From Dipteris shenzhenensis (Eukaryota > Polypodiophyta > Polypodiopsida > Gleicheniales): a stretch of DNA of 64,000 nt. The stretch lies in the NCBI GenBank assembly GCA_047967505.1, contig CM106541.1; one strand, given 5' to 3'. How positions within the stretch are numbered: position 1 is the stretch's first letter; every line of letters begins with the position of its first letter. The position numbers and the translations under genes are program-made. This document shows positions 10,349 to 21,424 of this stretch, one piece after another. The notes under the pieces were generated by a model, which worked only from the letters and a program-made list of their open reading frames with translations, made no database searches and had not been told where the DNA came from.

Positions 10349-10635
10349 TGAGTGCATGTGATGTGTCTAACTATATGCTTATTTGTGGAATTTATTAGGG
10401 AAACTAAGACTCAAACATCCCTAATATGAAATTTATTAGGTCTTCCTAAATGTGCAAAAACGTGCATATGCCAGTGAGTGTGCGTGTAACAATCTAGTGC
10501 AAATTATATGTGCAAAAACGTGCATATGCTAGTGAGTGCTCGTGATACAATCTAATCCTAACTAAGGAAGACTTGGTTTCCCAAATCTTCATTTTTGTTG
10601 GGGATGGCTTGCGTGTTGATGTAGTAGCACTTCAG
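10349..10635. other. Spacer between the inverted LTR and the GY-B integrase end
   Basis: No gene is seen. It contains a 58-bp-period direct repeat: TGTGCAAAAACGTGCATATG at 10451 and again at 10509, each followed by AGTGAGTG and ACAATCTA. It may be the 3' untranslated part of GY-B copy 1, but no polypurine tract adjoining the LTR is obvious. Confidence 0.5.
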
Positions 10636-11860
10636 TCAGCTCCCATTTACTATTGTGTTGAATTGGGCTTCATCCAGTGTTTCTAGCAACACAGCTCCGA
10701 TGGGATTCATCTTTTGTACTCGATAGGGTCCTTGACCTAGATACTTCAGTTTTCCATTATGTACTTTGGCATTGTATAACAGGACTAAGTCACCTTCCTT
10801 GATGTCTTTAGCTTTCAGATTTCTATCAAACCATGCCTTTCTTCTGTATTTTTCTATTGTCATGGCATGGTAGGCGACTAGTCTTGTCTCTGTATGCTTC
10901 TCCAACTGATAGAGCCTTTCTTTCAAGGATTTATGGTCACCCATGCATTCCTGTACTGCAATGCGTAGACTTGGTATTACAAATTCGAGTGGGACCACAG
11001 ATTCAAGGCCATACACCAATTGAAAAGGTGTGTTCCTTGTACTGACCTTGAATGTGGTTCTATATGCCCATAAGGCAGCATTCAGTTTCTCTACCCAATC
11101 AGAACGCTATGGTTCTACTACCTTGGTCTTGGTGAGGATACTGCATATTATTTTGTTGGTGGATTCTGCTAGTCCATTCCCTTGTTGGGGGTAGTAGGGT
11201 GTGCTTTTTCTATGGATTACCATGAAGCCAAACAAGAGTTCTTGGATTACCTCATTGACAAAATGAGTGCCTCGATCCGACACAATTTCAATGGGCCATC
11301 CGAATCGGGTGATCAGATTTTCATATAAGAGTCTTGCTGTGCTTTTGGCATCTGCCTTTCTGACTGCTTTAGCTTCAACCCATTTTGTAAAGTAATCAGT
11401 GGCCACAATGATGTAGCATGCCTGTGTTCCTTTTGCTACTGGATGTATGGGACCCACATAGTCAATCCCCCATTTTTCAAATGGTTTTTGTGCAACAATT
11501 GGTGTTAGGGGATTGAAGTCTTTGTGTTGTGGTTTAATAGTCCGTTGGCATACATCACAGCCTTTTACATATTCATAGGCATCTGCCCATAGTGTTGGCC
11601 ACCAGTAGCCTGCGAGGAGAACTTTTCTTGCTGTGGCTTCCCCTTGGAAGTGTCCTCCTACAATGCCTTCATGGACTTCACTCAGGATTCGCATGATCTC
11701 ATGAGGCATCACACATCTTCTTAATATTTGGTCCTTGCCCATCTTGTACAGTTGTCCTGCAATGAGTTGATAGGGTGCAGCCTTTAGAATCAATTTTCTG
11801 GCATCTACTGCTTTCATGTCAGGGGGTGGTCTTCCTGCCATCAAGTACCCAATGATATCT
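10636..11860 (-). pseudogene. GY-B integrase
   Basis: A gypsy integrase with the zinc-binding HHCC region (GGHFQGEATARKVLL ... GCDVCQRTIKPQ) and a catalytic core with all three acidic sites: WGIDYVGPIHP, VSDRGTHF and GLAESTNKII. The C-terminal part (AWFDRNLKAKDIKEGDLVLL, GQGPYRVQKM) ends at a stop near 10636. The frame is broken only by one TAG, reading EP*RSDW near 11107, where CAG (Gln) is the likely ancestor, and by a TAA after LEW near 11860. Apart from these stops it looks complete, so it decayed recently relative to the others. Confidence 0.92.
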
Positions 11861-11862
11861 CC

Positions 11863-13530
11863 TTACCACTCTAGAATAGCATCTATTTGAAATAGTGTGG
11901 CATCTGGTAAGTTGTCTTCTACTCCAGTGGCTTCTTCTCCTGACTTGACTCGAGACATGTGATCGGCAATGTAGTGTTGGGCACCTTTGCGGACCACGAT
12001 TTCGAAGTTGAATTCTTGAAGCAAGAGGAGCCATCTGGTTATTCTTCCTGTTGTACATGGACAGTTCACAAGATAAAGCAATGCTTGATGGTCGGTGTAT
12101 AAGACAAAATCATTTGCCAATAGATAGTGCCGAAATTTCTTTACACTATACACCATTGCTAGGGCTTCTCTTTCTGTGGTTGTATAGTTGATCTCTGCAT
12201 CATTGAGTTTTTGACTGGCAAAGTAGAAGGGGTAGTCTTTCTTATGTTCACCAGGTTGACAAAGCACACTCCCAATTGCATACTTGGATCCATCAGTATG
12301 AACATGAAAATCAATATCCCAATTGGGAGATATAAGGATGGGTGGTGTGATTAGGCGCCACTTTAAAAGCTCAAAGGCTTGGTCGCACTCTTCAGTCCAT
12401 AAGAACTCCACTAATAATTTGTAAAGTGGTCTAGCTATCATGGCATACCGCAATATAAATCTTCTATAATAGCCAGCATGTCCCATAAAGACCTATACAC
12501 CTTTGGAATTTGTAGGAGGAGGCAATTCCATGATGATTTTGATTTTGTCCATGTCAGTTGCAATCCCATGTTGAGAGACGATGTGTCCCAAGACAACTCC
12601 GTGGGTGACCATGAACTGGCATTTTGTTGGATTTAGGGAGATGCCATACTCCCTGCATTTGATTAGTACTTCTTCAAGACATTTGAAGTGGTCCTGTTTG
12701 TTTGAATGGATGCACAAATCATCCAAGAACACCTGTAAAAACTTATTCAAAAATGACTTGAAAGCTGTGAACATGACTTGCTGGAATGTGGCTGGGGCAT
12801 TACAAAGGCCGAATGGCATGATTCTATATGCAAAAATACCCCATTCTGTAGAAAATGTTGTTTTTGATTAGTCTTGAGGAGCAATTTGCACTTGGTTATA
12901 GCCACTGAAGCCATCCAAGAAGCTATATATTTCGGATCCTGCCACCTTTTCCAACACTATTTCTGTTAAGGGTAGGGGATAGTGATCCCTAATTGTGGCA
13001 GCATTCACATTTTTTAAGTTTATGCATATTCTGAGCTTCTTGTTGCGTTTAGTTACAATGACAATGGGTGAAACCCAATCAGTGTGCTCTATCTCGTAGA
13101 TGAATCCGGCATCTAGGAGTTTTTCCAGCTCGTCATAAACCATGGTGCCGTATTTAGGATTTGTGCGATAACGTCCACATACCTTAGGGTGAGAACCTTC
13201 CCTTATAGGTATCGTGTGTACTACCACTTCTGGTGAAATTCCTTTCATCTCTTTGTATGACCATGCTAGGTAGTCATGGTATTCCATTAGGAGTTCTTTC
13301 AGTTTGGTTTCATCTTCTTGACGAAGTTGTTTCCCAATGAAAACCAATTTTTCTTCCTCCCCTTCAAGGGCGAGGTTTATTGTGCATGTTTTTGCCGGTC
13401 CCTCATAGATTGGAGTTTCTCCAATGCTATCTATTTCTTGAACTTCAAATTCTCTGAGTGGTCTTGCCATTGATATTGGCGTACTACCACTTGTATAATT
13501 CTTGAAGTATTCCGGCACTTCTCAAAGATC
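11863..13530 (-). pseudogene. GY-B reverse transcriptase and RNase H
   Basis: RT begins in the segment with VSPIVIVTKRNKKLRICINLK and continues through SFLDGFSGYNQVQIAPQD, MPFGLCNAPATFQQVM and the catalytic box VFLDDLCIHSN (FLDD at 12718-12729). RNase H follows with HTDGSKYAIGSVL (catalytic Asp present), EREALAMVYSVKKFRHYL and YTDHQALLYL. Three premature stops interrupt an otherwise single frame: TGA before EVPEYF (about 13520), TAA after APQD (about 12868) and TAG before VFMGHAGYY (about 12490). Each is explained by one C-to-T change (CGA, CAA, CAG). Confidence 0.93.
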
Positions 13531-13636
13531 GGCCTCTAATGGGGTTGAACTAGCCTGACATGTGTCGTGTACTGGGTGGCATAATTGCATTTATTAATTT
13601 GTTAGGCTTTTCTTTTCTTTCTTTTCTTGAAGTCTC

Positions 13637-14248
13637 TTAATCGAGCTTCATCTGCACATATGGCTTATATTTCCGAAACTTCTTACATTGGGAATTGTGG
13701 GGTAGCTTTTCCACTGGTAAGGTGTTTCCAAGTAAGGGTTCATGTGCTGCACATATTCCTTCCAGTCCCTCAGGGGAGCATTCAAGAGGTGGTGGTTCTG
13801 ATTTTGAGGGAGCTGACTTTGCAAGGTACAATTCGACAATCCTTGTTTGGACTTGTTCGAATTCATTGAAGTGCTTGGCCTTGGCTTTTCGACGATTTCC
13901 TCCTTTAGCTTTCTTGCGGGATCTTCTGCTGTTATTCAACTGCGGAGGTTCAACTTTTGGGAGTTCGACTGCCATTAGGGCATGCAGAATGGCTAAGTCA
14001 TTATCAAAGATTTGATCTTCAATTTCAGCATTCACAACCTCTGTTTCAAGGTCCCAAGGAAAATCTGAGTCATCATTGGTATGGGTACCTTCTTCAGGTT
14101 CATTATCCCACTCGAGGTCAGCCATAAAGAATGGCATCTCTAGATCGATTGGTTCTTCATGTTGGAGTGGAGGATCTACCTGTAGCACCTTAGCATTGAT
14201 ATGTGAGAAGATGGGGTCTAATGAATGGTAGTTCTCGATGGTTTCCAA
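13637..14248 (-). pseudogene. GY-B protease-RT spacer region
   Basis: A 203-codon minus-strand frame between protease and RT. It is acidic in the first half (DLEWDNEPEEGTHTNDDSDF), then has a basic stretch (NNSRRSRKKAKGGNRRKAKA) that looks like a nuclear-localisation or nucleic-acid-binding patch. The same segment is present in GY-B copy 3 (40205-40649). No known domain is recognised. Confidence 0.7.
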
Positions 14249-14257
14249 TGTTTGTAT

Positions 14258-14812
14258 CTAGTTATTGACATTGCTTTGTGAGTCACCTGCTATGGCATGC
14301 TGTTGCAAGGGAGCTGATTTGCTTGAGATTGTTGTTGAAGATGTGTCATCCAACACTCTAGGCACAATTGGTTTAATAGCTCTTGTCCCCACATTCACCT
14401 TGACTGCAATGTCTCGATTCTTGATTGTCAGTCTATTAGTTCCCCAGTCATGGAGGACTGATGCTTCTCGTAACCAAGGACGTCCCAGTAATATTTGATA
14501 GGAATTTTTAGGGAGATCCAAGATTGTGAATTGAAGGGAAAAGCGGACTCCTGCGATCTTTGTGGACACGCCATTCACTATCCCCAAGGGTTTAGCCTGT
14601 GAATCATCGGCAAGGCGTATGTTAAAATTAGCCTTTTGCATGGGTGGGAGACCCCATTCTTCGTAGAGTTCCTTGGATAGGACATTTACACTTGCTCCAC
14701 CATCCACTATGGCTTGGACTTTAGTATATGCCTTGTGGATCAAAGGCACAGTAATGTTGTGGATGTCATCTCTCTCACCCATGTGCACAGGGATATCTTC
14801 AATGTCGTTCAT
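14258..14812 (-). pseudogene. GY-B retropepsin-like protease
   Basis: An open frame of 184 codons. The active-site region reads AIVDGGASVNVLS (DGGA at 14693-14704) where retropepsins have D-T/S-G-A. The flap-side strand follows (FNIRLADDSQAKPLGIVNGV), then QILLGRPWLREA, the ILGRPW-like motif of plant gypsy proteases. The same DGGA is found in copy 3 and in GY-A, so it is a lineage feature and not a single mutation. The enzyme would process the polyprotein as a homodimer if active. Confidence 0.85.
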
Positions 14813-14869
14813 AGGTGGAGGGGGATTTGTGAGTTCAATCCATCCTTTGAAACTCTCCTAGAGATTGGG

Positions 14870-15990
14870 AAAATTTCGTAAGAGGATTTCAATGGGAATT
14901 GACACAGGGCAACTCAAGATGCTAGAGAGTGTGGCTCCTTTAAGTTGACGTGGCGGTACATTCTATTGTGGAGTCTGTTGTTGGAACAAAGGCTCAAGTA
15001 CAGTATCAATACTTTGTGGGGCCAAGTCATGGATTGGGTCTTGAGCTTGTTTCTCAGTCAAGTACCTGAAAACGAGCCTTCTCCACCTCTGCATTTGGGT
15101 ATGGAGCTTCTTTTATTTGAGGCTCGGGAGTTGATGTGGATGAGCTCAGCTGCTCATTGCTTGATGGAGGTGGAGGCACTTGTGCTTTCTTTCTCAGAAG
15201 TCGCTTTGGTTGGATTGGAATGTTAGGGTCCTTGGTGGCCTCTTTCTGTTGGCATGTAATTACATTGACAGGTTGTGACTTTACACTTGCCGGACCTAGA
15301 CTTTGATGGTCCACCCCAATGATGCCGATGGGGATGTCAAGTTTAACCTCTGTTTGTTCTGGGATCTTATTTTTCATGGGACAATCCATGCACGCATGTC
15401 CTATGCCACAATCTATGCAGAGTGGTTGGAAAGTAGCTGGGCTACCATGATGAGGGCACTCTGCGATCCGGTGATTTTCTCCACAACCGTAGCACTTGAT
15501 TGATGCTCGAAATGTGTTGGGTCATACTTGATTTGCATAAACTGGTATTAGACCCTTTGCACCTTCTACATAGTACACTGGGTACTCTACTTCATACTCA
15601 AATAACGAGTCTACTTCCTCGGCTTGTAGTTGATGTATTGGAACTGCCTAAGGAGCTGGGTTTGGTGCTCTTGGATATGGTCGTGGATTCGGATTCTTGA
15701 GTAGTTGTGGGACTTGTGTCCGAATAGGAACAGGATTTAGCCTCGAAGCTAGGGGTGTTTGGGCAAGTGCCCAATTGCCTGTACACTGGCATGGGTGCTG
15801 CTTGGTATTGTTGAGGTCGAGGTGAGTTGTTGCGCATGTTGAAGATGCAACCATTCTCATTATGGCCGTCGATGATGCAGATATGGCACCACAACCTTGG
15901 TGGTGGATTTGCTTGTGATCCTGGCTCTTAGGACTAGGCACTCATTTGCTATATGATTTGCCAGGCAGTGTGGACACCAGACATTTTCTC
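14870..15990 (-). pseudogene. GY-B gag C-terminal part with four zinc knuckles
   Basis: The minus strand encodes four CCHC-type knuckles in a row. They are CPHCLANHIANEC (15938-15976), CHICIIDGHNENGC (15847-15888, in a shifted frame), CYGCGENHRIAEC (15456-15494) and CIDCGIGHACMDC (15381-15419). Three have three residues between the second Cys and the His instead of the usual four. Between and after them lie proline-rich and polar linkers (QVPPPPSSNEQLSSSTSTP). Zinc knuckles bind the genomic RNA in gag. Frame changes separate the segments in this copy; copy 3 keeps the last two knuckles in one long frame. Confidence 0.8.
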
Positions 15991-17146
15991 GCCATGGATA
16001 TGTCTGAGTTGGCAGTTGATACAAGTGGAGTTTTTGATCCATTGCATCATATCTTCTTTTAGCTTCATGGTCATGGCCTCTAGGTGATCTTCATTAGATG
16101 TTTCGGCAGTGTCCTTTGATTTACCCTTTTTCGAGTGCTTATCTCGTGTATTAGACCTGTTGTCATCATTGCTAGTGTCTGAGTCGGTCATGCCATCCTC
16201 GATGTCAATGGCTACCGCATGAGCAACACTGAATGTTTCATAGCTGCTTATCTTTTTCATCTCCTTTTGGATTTTCTTTCTTAGACCTCCTATGAACCAT
16301 GCCGTGAGGTACTTTGCATCTGGCCGTGGGTCACATTTGGTGATTAATCGTTTCATCTTACCCAGGTATGTGCGTACATCTTCTCTCCGACCTTGTTCAA
16401 TCTTGCTGAGTTGGAGAGCGGGATCATCTTGTAGCCTCTCTGTTTAAAAGCATCATTTGAATTCTGTTTGAAGTAGGTCCCATGTGGCACATTCTTCCAT
16501 GAGAAGGTCTAGGTACCATGCACACGCTTCATTAATTAAGGCCATGGGAAACCAAGCCACCTTGGTTTCATGGGAATGATCACCACCTGCGTGGCATGCG
16601 GCATCAAAATGCTGGAGGAATCGGGCTGGGTCTCCCCTACCATTATATTTGGGAAGTTCCAGTTTTCTTAAGGGGCGTCGGCCTTGATTGTTGTTATTTC
16701 TTCTATTGAAGAAATTGTCAGCCTCTGCATCGAGCTCGATATCCCCATCATGGTCATGATCGCGTCCAACCATGTTGGGGCATGGAGGAGCTAAAGGGAG
16801 TTGTTGAATGTCAGGGGGGGATTTGGGGTAGAGGATTGGCGGGGGCGGTGGTTGCAGCAGAGTTATATGCTGATGTGGTGAGCGTTGGAGTTGAAGGCAT
16901 TGGCCAAAATGTAGCTGCATGCAGATTGGGCGAGATTTGCCAAGGGTGTCTCTGCCACAAGTGCGGGTGTGGATGTAGTGTTATTGGGAGGGTTAGAGTG
17001 GTGTTCGTTTTTGTAGTGACCGTTGTGTTAATAAAGTGCCTAAGATTGTCATACGTGTGTAGCAAAATGTGTTGGTGTAGACGGATCATTAATCGGAGGT
17101 TACGGCGTGAAGATATGAGTGAATTTGTGCGAAACGGGGCCCACAC
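15949..17146 (-). pseudogene. GY-B gag N-terminal and capsid-like part
   Basis: The gag domain typical of plant gypsy elements is readable: RPLRKLELPKYNGRGDPARF, KVAWFPMALINEACAWYL, WDLLQTEF, then LSKIEQGRREDVRTYLGKMK and YLTAWFIGGLRKKIQ. A cluster of changes at about 16438-16450 (TGA, TGC, TAA) replaces what is KRRFQ in copy 3. The N-terminal 100 residues are Thr/Pro-rich (NTTLTLPITLHPHPH) and shared with copy 3. A Ser/Asp-rich stretch (GMTDSDTSNDDNRS) precedes the zinc knuckles. Confidence 0.85.
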
Positions 17147-17339
17147 GGGGGCACAAATGAGCGAGTGCTAGGGATGCCAAAATGGTGTGAAAATGGTTGG
17201 AAAAATACCCCGTAGTGTGATGTTTTTGTGTGTTAAATCTGGGCTCAAACGGGGTTTTGTTTGGGTCCCAATCGGATGAGTTACGAGGGGTTTATGTAGG
17301 GGTAAAATTGATTTTGGGGGGGGTCCTAAAGGTGGTGTG

Positions 17340-17700
17340 AATGGACTTGAATTCCAACTGAGTGGTTGGAACCAAGTTAATCTAGTTAGGTTAACTAACC
17401 TAGTTGTCTAGTTAGATGCCTAATAGTTAGTCTAACTGAACCTAGGTAATGTTAAACTGACCACAGTTAGTGCAACTCACCTAGTTAGGGTAACTAATAG
17501 TTATACTAACTGAGCTAAGGTTAAAACTAACCTAATGTAGGTTAATACTAACCTAGTTGAATGCACTAACTACAGTTAGTGACTAACTGATGAAGGTTAG
17601 TTATATAACCTAAGGTAAACTAAACCGAGGTTAGACTAATCAAACCTTAATGGGATTAACCTAACCTAGGTTAGGCTAATTCGAGGGTTAGGTTAGGGTT
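17340..17700. repeat. GY-B leader: degenerate TTAGGTTAG/CTAACCTAA tract
   Basis: A run of short motifs such as TAACCTAG, ACCTAGGTTAG and CAGTTAGT in both orientations, so it is full of small palindromes. The same type of tract occupies the same place in GY-B copy 2 (32700-33015) and copy 3 (43915-44190). It is not a telomere array: the plant unit TTTAGGG is absent. Confidence 0.85.
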
Positions 17701-18518
17701 TTTTTTTTCCTAGGTACTCAATGGGGGGGCTTCCCCGACGGCAATGCAGGGGGGTGGGTGCGGGGGTTTTGAGCAGGGGGGAGGGGAGAGGGGAGGGTGA
17801 GAGGGGGGTGGGACGCAGGCGGGGGGTGAGAGGGGAGGGTGAGAGGGGGGCGGGTGGTGGGCAGGGTGGTAGGCGAGGGAGGGGGGCGGGTGGTGACACA
17901 GGGGAGGGGAGGGGAGGGGAGAGGGGAGGGTGAGAGGGGGGCAGGGCGGTGGGCAGGGGAGGGCGCAGGTGGGGCAGTGTTGTGGGGCGATGCCGTGGGA
18001 GTGGGGAGGGCGCGGGCGGGCACCAGGGAGAGGCGCCAAGCAGGCGCTGCTGTTGGCGAGGTGGGGCATCATCGATGCATCGCCTTGGGGCTGGCGCTAC
18101 TGGCGTGCACCATTGCATGAGCGCTGCATGGCAGGGCGGCTCTGTGGGGTGGCCAGGAGTGGGGGGTTACAGAGAGGGGGAGGGGGGTGGTAGAGAGAGG
18201 GGGGGAGAGAGAAGAGGGAGGGGGATGGTAGAGAGAGGGGGGGTAAGGGGGAGAGACAGAGAGAGAGAGGGGGGGGAATAGAGAGAGGGGGGAAGGAGGG
18301 GGAGGGCGAGAGAATGAGAGAGAGAGTGAGAGAGAGAGAGAGTAGAGAGAGAGACAAGAAAGAGAGAGAGTGAGAGAGAGAGAGAGAGAGAGAAAAGAGA
18401 GAGAGTGAGAAAAAGAGTGAGAGAGAGAGTGGAAGAGAGAGAGGGAAAGAGAGTAAGAGAGAGAGAAAGAGAGAGAGAGTGTGTGTGTGTAAGAGAAAGA
18501 GAGAGAGTGAGAAAGAGA

Positions 18519-18565
<47 letters not shown>

Positions 18566-18890
18566 AGAAAGAGAGAGAGAGAGAGAGTGTGAGAAAGAGA
18601 GAGAGAGAAAGAGAAAGAGAGAGAGTGTGTACAAAAAGAAAGAGAGAGAGTGTGTGTAAGAGAAAGAGAGAGAGTGTGAGAGAGAGAGAGAAAGAGGGAG
18701 GGAAAGAGGGAGGGGGTGGTGGAGATGGAGGGGGGAGGGGGGGAGGGGGTGGTGGAGATGGAGGGGGGAGGGGGTTGGTGGTGGTGGAAATGGAGGGGGG
18801 AGGGAGAGGGGAAGGTGGAGATGGAGGGGGGAGGGGGTGGTGGGGATGGAGGGGGGAGGGGGACGGGGAAATTAGTGGCAAAATCCACTG
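17700..18890. repeat. GY-B leader: G-rich and (GA)n microsatellite block
   Basis: Purine-rich on the plus strand, hence C/T-rich in the element's sense RNA: G-runs with GAGGGG (17710-18140), then GGGAGAG and long (GA)n (18180-18710), then GGAGATGGAGGGGG repeats (18715-18870). The very long low-complexity frames on both strands (for example 18069-19124) are artefacts of the repeat. Confidence 0.92.
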
Positions 18891-19270
18891 AGTTGCTAGT
18901 GCTGTCATTGGGGTGGAAGCATGTGGCCCTCCATCCATTGGAGCAATAGCTACTACGAGCAAAAACAGACAGACTCTCGGAGGGGGTGGGTCACGAGGCA
19001 TTTGCATGGAGGTTCCTTGCATTGGGTGGTAGGGTGGAACTTGTGGTTCCACATAGCCAATGAAGGTTGAGGGCACCTGGAATGTTGGGAGTTCATAAGA
19101 AGTCCCCCCAAGAGAGCCTCGCACAACTCCTTAGCTAGGGTCTCATCCTACGAAGTCCCTCATCCATGGGTCTTCTTCCTTCATATGTTCCCACTGAGGG
19201 TGCCTTGTGAAATCTATGGGCTTGGGGTCCACAAAGGTGGTGTGGTGGGTCTTAGCAGCAATGACTCACG
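18890..19270. other. Unassigned stretch between GY-B copy 1 and the CP2 LTR
   Basis: No gene or defined repeat recognised. It is the place where the 5' LTR of GY-B copy 1 would be expected, but neither the PBS nor LTR sequence found in copy 2 is present. Confidence 0.5.
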
Positions 19271-19803
19271 TGTCATGGGGTAGTTGAAGATGTGTCGGAT
19301 AGAGCTTTCACTCCCAACTACTCCTTGTGGGAGCAATGCATAGCGCGATCCATCTACAAGTGTCACTCAAGTAGCCTCTAGATTGTTGCAATGTGTCTCC
19401 ACACGAGAAAGGGGGAAGGGGAAGAGGGGAGAAGAGAGGGGAGAAGGGAGGGAGAACAAGAAGGGAAGAGGAGAGTGAAGGGGGATGGAGTGGCAGACAC
19501 AAGGGCACTACAATGGAAACAAGAAAACACCCAAAACACTCTCTTGGAAGAGAAGAGGGAGCTTGTATTCAAACTTGTGCAAACAACAATGAAGACCAAA
19601 GTCAACCATTTGGCCTTTTATACAAGTCACCTTTTGAATTGAGGGCCAACCCTAATCTCTTTACACCACTCTCTCTTCTCATTCTTTTACCATCCTCTTG
19701 GGCCCATCTAGCTCCAAGACACAATATTGGCTCTACAGACTTGCCATTGTCCATTAAATCAAATCACTTAACCAGTAGTGGCGTATTGTACCAATATGTT
19801 AAC
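19270..19803 (-). mobile_element. Probable LTR of element CP2 (minus orientation)
   Basis: On the minus strand the segment starts TGTTAACATATTGG, directly preceded by a polypurine-like GGAACGGGGGCA, the arrangement of a 3' LTR. A TATA-like TGTATAAAAGGCC follows on the same strand near 19620. A diverged copy in the opposite orientation is at 35612-36130, sharing the TG start, the TATA region and the GGGGGATGGAGTGGCA segment. The far end is not sharply defined. Which superfamily it belongs to is not proven; the TGTTAACA start would suit copia. Confidence 0.5.
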
Positions 19804-19815
19804 ATGCCCCCGTTC
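19804..19815 (-). promoter_or_regulatory. Polypurine-tract candidate of CP2
   Basis: GGAACGGGGGCA on the minus strand abuts the TGTTAACA LTR start. Such a tract primes plus-strand DNA synthesis in LTR elements. Confidence 0.45.
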
Positions 19816-19949
19816 CTGCTGATCTCGATCCAGTCCTCTAGATCGTGCAACCTTCATGGTTGTTGGAGTGTTGTCAATGAAGATAATGCAAAGTCATCTT
19901 TCGTGAGGACTGGGCTGAATCTTCTTTTGGTCCATTACGGTAGAGGGAT

Positions 19950-21420
19950 GTAGTGGGTCATTGTTATGGAATGCTTGCTGCCTAGAAGTATGGATGAGTG
20001 ATTCATCTGGAAGAAGCACCTCGGGGTTTGTGTTAGCCGAGTTGAGTACTTGTGACCATTCAAAGAAGGAATAAGAAAAAGAAAAAGAGAAATCTAAGGG
20101 GTAAGTTAGTAGGAAGAGGCTATTAGTAGGGATTGATGTAAGATCCTAGTGGTGTTAGTGTTAGTAGAGTAAGTAAATTGCATTCTCATGCTCCACTTAA
20201 GTCCCATATTTGATTTGAGTAGGACTTCTTAATGGATTCTCATCAAACTATGTCTTTGTAATGACATGTTTGAATGTCCAAAGTTGTGCATGACACTTTG
20301 TATATCTCATCTACATTGAAGTGCCTTCAAAATCCATTTTATGGATTATATTTCATTGAGGGCTTTGCTTGGAAGTATTTGAGCCCAATAAGGTTGTTGC
20401 ACCATCTGGAGCTTTATTTGTCTGAGTCATCGAATCGAGAGGAGTCTGATAGTACACCGTACAAACCCTAAAATGAAAACTATGGCTGAAGAGGTTTACA
20501 GGAGGGGGATTCTAGGAAAGGCTTCTAAGCTAGAACTGAAAGAAAAGAAAATAAAAATAAAGAAAAGAGGATGAGTAGAAGTTAGATAGTTAATGGTGAT
20601 GTTAGTGAGGAAATATGAAAAAAGCTTTCAGGGTCACCAGAAACTCATCCAAACCCATATTGGTGTAATCACCTTCACCTTGCAATTGAATGCATCACTG
20701 AGAGCTGCTTATGTAGAACCACTTGTCATTCCATGTGTGAACTCAAATTAAGACCGTGATGACTTAGGCATAAGTCAGTGCCTTGTTCTGTTTTGGCCTT
20801 GCTAATGGGCTTTGTTGTTGATGTTGCTTGGTGTATTGACTTTCCATAGTGTTTGTAGCTTATCTTCCCAACCAAGGAGCCACTAGGCTAATGTACTTGT
20901 GATTTGTTGAGTGTGCCATGCTGAGAACTTGAAGAGGACTAACTGCCTATTTTCACCTAGTCCTATTTTCACCTAGGACTTCCACATGTTATAACTTTAT
21001 TGCTTTGATGGGCACACTTAGACCTAGCACTTGGAATTGAGTTCCTATTGATGTAGATGACCTGAGTTCTAGGTGAGTGTAGTGACATATTGACCAATTG
21101 TGACCCCTACCTAGCAAGAACATCATTAAGACATTACTGGAGATCTTTGTTGGTGAGTAGTTGTCATCCCATGGGCAGCAACATTGCTTGAAGTTCTTTG
21201 AGATCCTTGATTGCAGCAGTAGGTTCTTATGGAGCTACTCCATTTTTAGAAGTAGGTTCTTGTGGATCTATTGTAGGCATGTCTCTTGTTGTCAGTGTTG
21301 CACCATTGAACATTGCGATCTCCCACATGTACCACTTCTATGATACTCATCATAATAAAGTGATATATGTTCAATGTATCAAGTGTGAGTAGGATCGCAA
21401 TGTCTCAGAGATCTTTTGCT
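19950..21420. other. Stretch without a recognisable gene
   Basis: Both strands were read; only short frames occur and none shows a domain. The composition is ordinary. It may be the degraded 3' part of the GY-A-like element interrupted by the copia insertion, but no pol motif is visible. Confidence 0.45.
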
Positions 21421-21424
21421 TTTG

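Larger units (their letters stand above)
10636..18890 (-). mobile_element. Ty3/gypsy element GY-B, copy 1 (coding region and leader, no own LTRs in place)
   Basis: This is the best-preserved gypsy copy. On the minus strand, from high to low coordinate, it holds a repetitive leader (18890-17150), gag, a zinc-knuckle array, protease, spacer, RT, RNase H and integrase. Almost the entire pol frame is open apart from isolated in-frame stops. No 5' LTR or PBS is found at the high end (compare 34466-35556 in copy 2). The LTR present at the low end (9271-10348) is in the wrong orientation to be its 3' LTR. Confidence 0.9.

Noticed and set aside
10349-10353. TGAGT as a target-site duplication of the LTR at 9271-10348
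   Set aside because: The opposite flank is TCATC; the two do not match as direct repeats.
17340-17700. Telomere-like TTAGG motifs
   Set aside because: The motifs are irregular, in both orientations, and lack the plant TTTAGGG unit; the tract recurs inside a retroelement leader.
18069-19124. A 351-codon frame rich in Ser, Leu and Pro on the minus strand
   Set aside because: It is a read-through of the (GA)n/(CT)n microsatellite; all frames in such repeats are open, and no start context or domain exists.
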